8,998 nucleotides of DNA, from NCBI GenBank assembly GCA_050743385.1, contig JBOGFJ010000320.1, forward strand, positions 1 to 8,998, given 5' to 3'. The position numbers were made by a program, and so were the translations under genes. Source of the stretch: JACDBD01 sp050743385 (GTDB taxonomy: Bacteria > Actinomycetota > Acidimicrobiia > IMCC26256 > JACDBD01). Every line of letters starts with the position of its first letter. Positions within the stretch are counted from its first letter, which is position 1. The notes under the pieces were generated by a model. It had not been told where the DNA came from and searched no databases. It saw only the letters and a list, made by a program, of their open reading frames with translations. Below, piece by piece: positions 5,762 to 8,998 of this stretch.

Positions 5762-7147
5762 ATGACGACCACGCCGTCCACGACGTTCGACCTGCCCGGC
5801 TTCAAGGGCCGGCTCATCCACCCGGGTGACGCGGACTACGACGAAGCGCGCAAGGTCTTCAACGGGATGATCGACCGCTCCCCGGTGCTCATCGCCCGGG
5901 GCGCGAACGCCGACGACGTCGCTGCCGCCGTCGGGCTGGCACGGGACCAGAACCTGCCGCTGTCGGTCTACGGAGGTGGTCACGGCGTGACCGGATCGGC
6001 GGTCTGTGACGCGGGCGTGTGCATCGACATGCGCGGGATGAAGGGGATCGATGTCGACCCCGATGCCCGCACGGTGCACGCCGAGGCCGGCCTCACGTGG
6101 GGCGAGCTCGACGCCGCCACCCAGGAGCATGGTCTCGCGGTGACCGGGGGACGCATGTCCGACACCGGCGTCGCCGGCCTCGCGCTCGGGAGCGGGAGCG
6201 GCTGGTTGGAGCGAAAGCTCGGGTTCACCTGCGACAACCTGATCCGCGCCGAGGTCGTCACCGCCGACGGCCGTCAGGTGATCGCGTCCGAGGACGAGAA
6301 CGCCGACCTGTTCTGGGGCCTGCGGGGTGGTGGCGGCAACTTCGGCGTCGTCACCGCGTTCACCTTCCGCCTGCACCCGGTCGGGCCGATCGTGCTCGGC
6401 GGCATGCTCATGTACCCCGCGGCGATGGCCGGCGACCTCGCGCGCTTCTACCGCGACTTCATGACCGCGGCACCCGACGAGGTGGGCGCCGCGCTCGCGT
6501 TCATCACCGCGCCGCCCGAGGAGTTCGTGCCCGAACCCGTGCGCGGGCAGCCGGTTTGTGGCGTCATCCTCTGCTACGCGGGCGATCCCGACGAGGGTGA
6601 GGAGGTGCTGCGACCGCTACGCGAGTTCGGCCCGCCCGGCGTCGACATGGTCGAGCGGATGCCGTACGTGGCCGTTCAGCAGCTGATCGACGCGCCGAGC
6701 CCGAAGGGCCTCCAGAACTACTGGAGCGCCGACTTCCTCGCCGACCTTCCCGACGAGGCCGTCGACACGCTGGTCGACCACGCCACCAAGCCGGTGTCAC
6801 CGTTCGCGCAGATGCTGCTGATCCCGGGCGGCGGCGCGATCGCGCGCGTCGACGACGACGCCACCGCGTTCGGGCAGCGCAACGCACCCTGGAACGTCCA
6901 CTTCCTGTCGCTGTGGGCCGACCCGTCCGACGACGAGGTCAACATCGCCTACACCCGGGCGATCGCGACCGCGATGAAGCCATGGACGACGGGCCAGGTG
7001 TACCTGAACTTCATCGGCGACGAGGGCCAGGATCGCGTGGAGGCGAGCTTCGGGGCCGAGAAGTACGCCCGGCTCCGGGCACTCAAGGCGAAGTGGGATC
7101 CCACGAACCTGTTCCGGCACAACCAGAACATCCCGCCGGCCACCTGA
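5762..7147 (+). CDS. FAD-linked oxidoreductase, berberine-bridge-enzyme type
   Basis: The 461-residue protein has the PCMH/FAD_binding_4 domain (about 40-205) followed by a substrate domain and a C-terminal BBE domain (PF08031; YLNFIGDEGQDRVEASFG, then YARLRALKAKWDPTNLFRHN near the end). SVYGGGHGVTGSAV (68-81) holds His74, the expected histidine of covalent 8-alpha-histidyl FAD. In bicovalent members a cysteine lies in a GxCxxxG segment; here it reads GRMSDTG (130-136) with Met132, so only single covalent attachment is expected. The glycine run usually read as LGGGSGWL is LGSGSGWL here. No Tat or Sec signal peptide is visible, so it is probably cytoplasmic. Such enzymes oxidise alcohols, sugars or polycyclic natural products with O2 or another acceptor; this substrate is unknown. 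It has a strong RBS and a GC hairpin cluster behind it. Confidence 0.92.
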   Translation: MTTTPSTTFDLPGFKGRLIHPGDADYDEARKVFNGMIDRSPVLIARGANADDVAAAVGLARDQNLPLSVYGGGHGVTGSAVCDAGVCIDMRGMKGIDVDPDARTVHAEAGLTWGELDAATQEHGLAVTGGRMSDTGVAGLALGSGSGWLERKLGFTCDNLIRAEVVTADGRQVIASEDENADLFWGLRGGGGNFGVVTAFTFRLHPVGPIVLGGMLMYPAAMAGDLARFYRDFMTAAPDEVGAALAFITAPPEEFVPEPVRGQPVCGVILCYAGDPDEGEEVLRPLREFGPPGVDMVERMPYVAVQQLIDAPSPKGLQNYWSADFLADLPDEAVDTLVDHATKPVSPFAQMLLIPGGGAIARVDDDATAFGQRNAPWNVHFLSLWADPSDDEVNIAYTRAIATAMKPWTTGQVYLNFIGDEGQDRVEASFGAEKYARLRALKAKWDPTNLFRHNQNIPPAT

Positions 7148-7155
7148 TCGCCTCG

Positions 7156-7208
7156 CCCCCCCCCGTTCTTGCGCGCCGCGCGCGGCGGAAACGGCGCGCT
7201 GAGCGCGC
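7156..7208. terminator. GC-rich hairpin cluster between convergent genes
   Basis: The 74-bp gap between the convergent FAD oxidase and DUF1214 genes holds a run of nine C (7156-7164), a perfect 14-bp palindrome CGCCGCGCGCGGCG (7174-7187), an 8-bp stem GCGCGCCG/CGGCGCGC (7171-7178 with 7192-7199), and a tight hairpin GCGCGC-TGA-GCGCGC (7194-7208). These structures compete with each other. There is no U-tract, so any termination would be of the U-less type often proposed for high-GC actinobacteria. It could serve both strands. Confidence 0.5.
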
Positions 7209-7221
7209 AGGTTCGGACGAA

Positions 7222-8289
7222 CTAGGGGATGCGCTCCACCCGCGTCGTCGGGCGCTCCGGTGTTGCCGACGGGTAGAACCAGCGGAACCAGATCCGCCCG
7301 CGCGGATGGCCCGCGGTCGACACCCAATTGGGATGCCCGGGATCGCGGGGCGCGACGACGATGCGCCACGAGCCGTCGGGCTCGTACTGCACCTGGCCGC
7401 CGTTGATCGTGACGCGCTCGTACTCGTAGTTGTACGTGTGCAGGAACTGGTTCCAGAGGCACATGTTCCAGAACGCGCACTCGGGTGACCGGCCTTCGAT
7501 CACGAGCATCTCGTCGTCGCCGAGGTCGAAGCTGCCCATCGCGTAGGCGGCGTCGCCGGCGGCCCACCCGTACGTGACCTCCGGCACCCCGTACGGCTCA
7601 TCGACGGAGTTGGGCTCGCCGAGCGCGAGGGGGACGATCTTCGCCTGCTCGCGTACCCAGGTGAGCGCGGCCCGGAACCGGCGGGCGAGGTCGGCGTCGT
7701 CCTGCCGGTATGTCGCGGGCGGGTCGTCGGCCTCGATGTGCCACTCCACCCGGCGACCGGCGACAGGGTCGACGAGGTAGTCGCGGGTGATCGCCGCGAC
7801 CGCGTCGGGCTCGAGCTTGATCCAGGCGCCTTCGTGCGGCTCGGGGCTGAGCACGAGCTCGAACGTGCCGTCGGGCGCGATGTCGAGGTCGCGGTCGTTC
7901 ACGGTGCCGACGATCCGCTCCGAGTAGCGACCGTCGTCGGGGCCCCCGTAGACGGTCAGCGAGAGGTACACCGAGTCGCCGGTCTTGCCCCGCACGCGGT
8001 AGGTGCGGCTGGGGTCGATCGGCGCGAACTGGTAGTAGGCGTCGGCGTTGTCGCCGCCCCACTTCTTGTACGGGCCCACGATGTCGACGAAGTGCGGCAT
8101 CGCCGTGTCGGCCCACACGTACACGTCGAAGGCCACCTGGAGGATCGAGAACATCCACTTGTAGCCCTCGAGCACCGACTGCTCGTCGGTGAGGGCGTTG
8201 GGCCCCTCGAACAGTTTCGTCTCGAGCCCCCGTACCTCGTCGAGCAGCTCGTGGAAGACGGGACTGGTCTGAAAGTCGCTGGCCCTCAT
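7222..8289 (-). CDS. DUF1214 domain-containing protein
   Basis: The 355-residue protein ends in a DUF1214 domain (PF06742; about 260-350), with EMLVIEGRSPECAFWNMCLW (260-279), YEYERVTINGGQV (288-300), WRIVVAPRDPGHPNWV (308-323) and GRIWFRWFYP (331-340). The N-terminal part is helical (EGYKWMFSILQVAFDVYVWA), then DNADAYYQFAPIDPSRTYRV and a beta-rich middle with YLSLTVYGG. No signal peptide or membrane segment is clear. The biochemical role of the family is not established; members often sit in actinobacterial lipid and steroid gene clusters, from general recollection. The start ATG directly abuts the KstR-type palindrome. The minus-strand TAGAAC (8302-8297) lies 7 nt before it as a plausible -10, and there is no RBS, so the mRNA is probably leaderless and directly repressible. 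It is divergent from the EthD gene and should be co-regulated with it. Confidence 0.88.
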   Translation of the reverse strand: MRASDFQTSPVFHELLDEVRGLETKLFEGPNALTDEQSVLEGYKWMFSILQVAFDVYVWADTAMPHFVDIVGPYKKWGGDNADAYYQFAPIDPSRTYRVRGKTGDSVYLSLTVYGGPDDGRYSERIVGTVNDRDLDIAPDGTFELVLSPEPHEGAWIKLEPDAVAAITRDYLVDPVAGRRVEWHIEADDPPATYRQDDADLARRFRAALTWVREQAKIVPLALGEPNSVDEPYGVPEVTYGWAAGDAAYAMGSFDLGDDEMLVIEGRSPECAFWNMCLWNQFLHTYNYEYERVTINGGQVQYEPDGSWRIVVAPRDPGHPNWVSTAGHPRGRIWFRWFYPSATPERPTTRVERIP

Positions 8290-8302
8290 GGAACAGGTTC
8301 TA
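8289..8302. promoter_or_regulatory. KstR-type TetR operator shared by two divergent genes
   Basis: TGGAACAGGTTCTA on the plus strand (TAGAACCTGTTCCA on the minus strand) matches all fixed bases of TnnAACnnGTTnnA and keeps the extended AGAAC...GTTC symmetry, making it the best of the three sites. It lies in a 26-bp intergenic gap: one end is the first base of the DUF1214 ATG, the other overlaps the TAGTCT -10 box of the EthD gene. A bound repressor would shut both genes. Binding by a KstR-like TetR protein is inferred from the motif. Confidence 0.65.
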
Positions 8303-8306
8303 GTCT
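8301..8306 (+). promoter_or_regulatory. Candidate -10 box of the EthD gene
   Basis: TAGTCT fits TAnnnT and ends 9 nt before the ATG at 8316; its first two bases belong to the KstR-type palindrome. Only a weak GAGG lies next to the start, too close for a normal RBS, so leaderless or near-leaderless translation is likely. No clear -35 is seen. Confidence 0.45.
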
Positions 8307-8315
8307 GCCGAGGCC

Positions 8316-8837
8316 ATGACCGTCATCGCCGCCGTGCTCGGTGCGATCCCCGACGGCGCTGATCTCGTCTACGTGCCGGTCGAAGAAGGGGTCAGTGGGC
8401 GCGACGACGGGGTTGTGGCCATCGCGGTCTTCCGCTCGGGGGCACGGCCGCCGCTCGACCGAGCCGAGGCGTACCGGGTCGACGACCACGTGCAGTGGGA
8501 CGACGGGCGCACGACCGTCGCCCGGATCTCGTTCGTGCGCCGGGCGCCGGGCCTCACGCGCGCGGAGTTCGCGCGCCACTGGACGGACGTGCACGCGCCG
8601 TTGGCGCGCAGACACCATCCCGGGATCTGCCGATACGTGCAGAACATCGTGGTGGAACCACTGACACCCGGTGCACCCGAGGTCGACGGCATCGCCGAGC
8701 TCGGCTTCGCCTCCGTCGGTGACTTGCGCGAGCGGATGTACGACTCGCCCGAAGGCAAGGAGATCATCGCTGCCGACGTCCGCACCTTCCTCGACGTCGG
8801 CGGCGGCTGGCGCATGCTCGCCCGCCGCGCGCGTTAG
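8316..8837 (+). CDS. EthD-domain protein
   Basis: The 173-residue protein carries one EthD domain (PF07110, dimeric alpha/beta barrel fold) at about residues 70-165: ARISFVRRAPGLTRAEFARH (69-88), then HWTDVHAPLARRHHPGICRY with the hallmark W-xx-VHAP segment (89-96), VQNIVVEPLTPGAPEVDGIA (108-127) and LRERMYDSPEGKEII. The first 65 residues look like a degenerate or divergent first half (AVLGAIPDGADLVY, VAIAVFRSG), which would be consistent with a worn tandem EthD duplication. EthD is named after a protein required for ether (ETBE) degradation; related domains occur in decarboxylases, cyclases and monooxygenase partners of catabolic pathways. The true reaction here is unknown. It is divergent from the DUF1214 gene across a 26-bp gap holding a KstR-type operator, so joint induction is likely. 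Confidence 0.88.
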   Translation: MTVIAAVLGAIPDGADLVYVPVEEGVSGRDDGVVAIAVFRSGARPPLDRAEAYRVDDHVQWDDGRTTVARISFVRRAPGLTRAEFARHWTDVHAPLARRHHPGICRYVQNIVVEPLTPGAPEVDGIAELGFASVGDLRERMYDSPEGKEIIAADVRTFLDVGGGWRMLARRAR

Positions 8838-8862
8838 CCCGTGACGCGCGCCACCGCGCCGA

Positions 8863-8899
8863 CCGGCTGCGCGGGAGCGGGGCTCGGAGTCGGAGCCGG
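8863..8899. terminator. Weak inverted repeats between convergent EthD and thiolase genes
   Basis: The 90-bp gap between the EthD stop and the thiolase stop contains CCGGCT (8863-8868) pairing with AGCCGG (8894-8899) and, nested, GGCTC-GGAGTCG-GAGCC (8881-8897). There is no T-run on the plus strand. These could form a modest U-less terminator, but short GC stems are common in such DNA. Nothing else is seen in the gap apart from an 8-bp palindrome AAACGTTT (8918-8925). Confidence 0.25.
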
Positions 8900-8927
8900 C
8901 GCGGGGCGGCGGGCTCGAAACGTTTGG

Positions 8928-8998
8928 CTACGGCTTCTCCGCCGCGACGACCCACATGGCGAAGAACTGGGAGCCGCCGCCGTAGGCGTGGCCGAGGG
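8928..8998 (-). CDS. C-terminus of a thiolase-family protein, probably SCP-x/lipid-transfer type
   Basis: Only the last 22 codons before the TAG are in the window, and they read LGHAYGGGSQFFAMWVVAAE followed by KP. The G-HAYGGGSQFFAMWVV-AEKP ending is, from recollection, characteristic of the C-terminus of actinobacterial acetyl-CoA acetyltransferases of the SCP-x thiolase group. The biosynthetic and degradative thiolases typified by a GHPxGxxG ending differ. SCP-x-type thiolases and their relatives act in beta-oxidation and retro-aldol steps of sterol side-chain breakdown. The rest of the gene, including the catalytic cysteine, lies past the right edge. The assignment rests on one short segment. 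If right, it strengthens the case that the neighbouring KstR-type operators are real. Confidence 0.7.
   Translation of the reverse strand, partial: LGHAYGGGSQFFAMWVVAAEKP

Noticed and set aside
5402..6376. A 324-codon antisense open frame opposite the methyltransferase and FAD oxidase.
   Set aside because: Shadow of two well-supported genes; no motif or RBS.
7106..7113. AACCTGTT core inside the FAD oxidase as a further KstR site.
   Set aside because: The outer T and A are missing and the site is coding (TNLF), so it is probably chance.
7442..7455. AGGAACTGGTTCCA inside the DUF1214 gene as a further KstR site.
   Set aside because: One outer base fails (A in place of T) and it encodes conserved protein sequence well inside the gene; weak candidate at most.
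8918..8925. AAACGTTT palindrome near the thiolase stop.
   Set aside because: Eight bases only, in a convergent gap with no promoter nearby; no supported role.
1..8998. Search for tRNA, rRNA, CRISPR arrays, transposases, integrases and phage or defence genes.
   Set aside because: No repeats, tRNA-like cloverleafs or hallmark protein motifs of these classes were seen on either strand.

Overview
The window is very GC-rich DNA with dense, mostly ATG-started genes and almost no AT-rich spacers. It fits a high-GC actinobacterium, possibly an Acidimicrobiia or mycobacterial relative; this is inferred from composition and gene families, not a phylogenetic result. Ten protein-coding genes are supported, two of them cut by the window edges. 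I see no rRNA or tRNA gene, CRISPR array, transposase, integrase or other mobile-element hallmark.

Layout. (1) Positions 1-1505, minus strand: an apparent operon of a DUF3291 protein, a MarR-type repressor and an amidohydrolase-2 family enzyme that runs off the left edge. (2) Positions 1601-4608, plus strand: a D-aminoacylase-like amidohydrolase whose stop overlaps the start of a sulfotransferase-family protein. (3) Positions 4592-5689: a MerR regulator (minus) divergent from a SAM-dependent methyltransferase (plus), sharing a 42-bp intergenic region with a MerR-style operator. (4) Positions 5762-7147, plus: a berberine-bridge-type FAD oxidase. (5) Positions 7222-8837: a DUF1214 protein (minus) divergent from an EthD-domain protein (plus). 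(6) Positions 8928-8998, minus: the last 22 codons of a thiolase-like gene, probably of the SCP-x/lipid-transfer type.

The most interesting signal is regulatory. The palindrome TnnAACnnGTTnnA, published as the binding motif of KstR (the TetR-family repressor of mycobacterial cholesterol catabolism), matches at all fixed positions three times: 1554-1567, 5041-5054 and 8289-8302. Each lies in a divergent promoter region. If base composition is about 70% G+C, I estimate by hand about 0.01 chance matches in the whole window. Together with the thiolase tail, EthD, DUF1214 and hydrolase genes, this suggests part of a steroid- or lipid-catabolic regulon. No gene here is a signature steroid ring-degrading enzyme, so the substrate stays open.

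Several genes appear to be leaderless: a TAnnnT-type -10 box lies 6-9 nt before the start codon with no Shine-Dalgarno sequence. The D-aminoacylase-like gene and the FAD oxidase, in contrast, have clear GGAGG-type ribosome binding sites.
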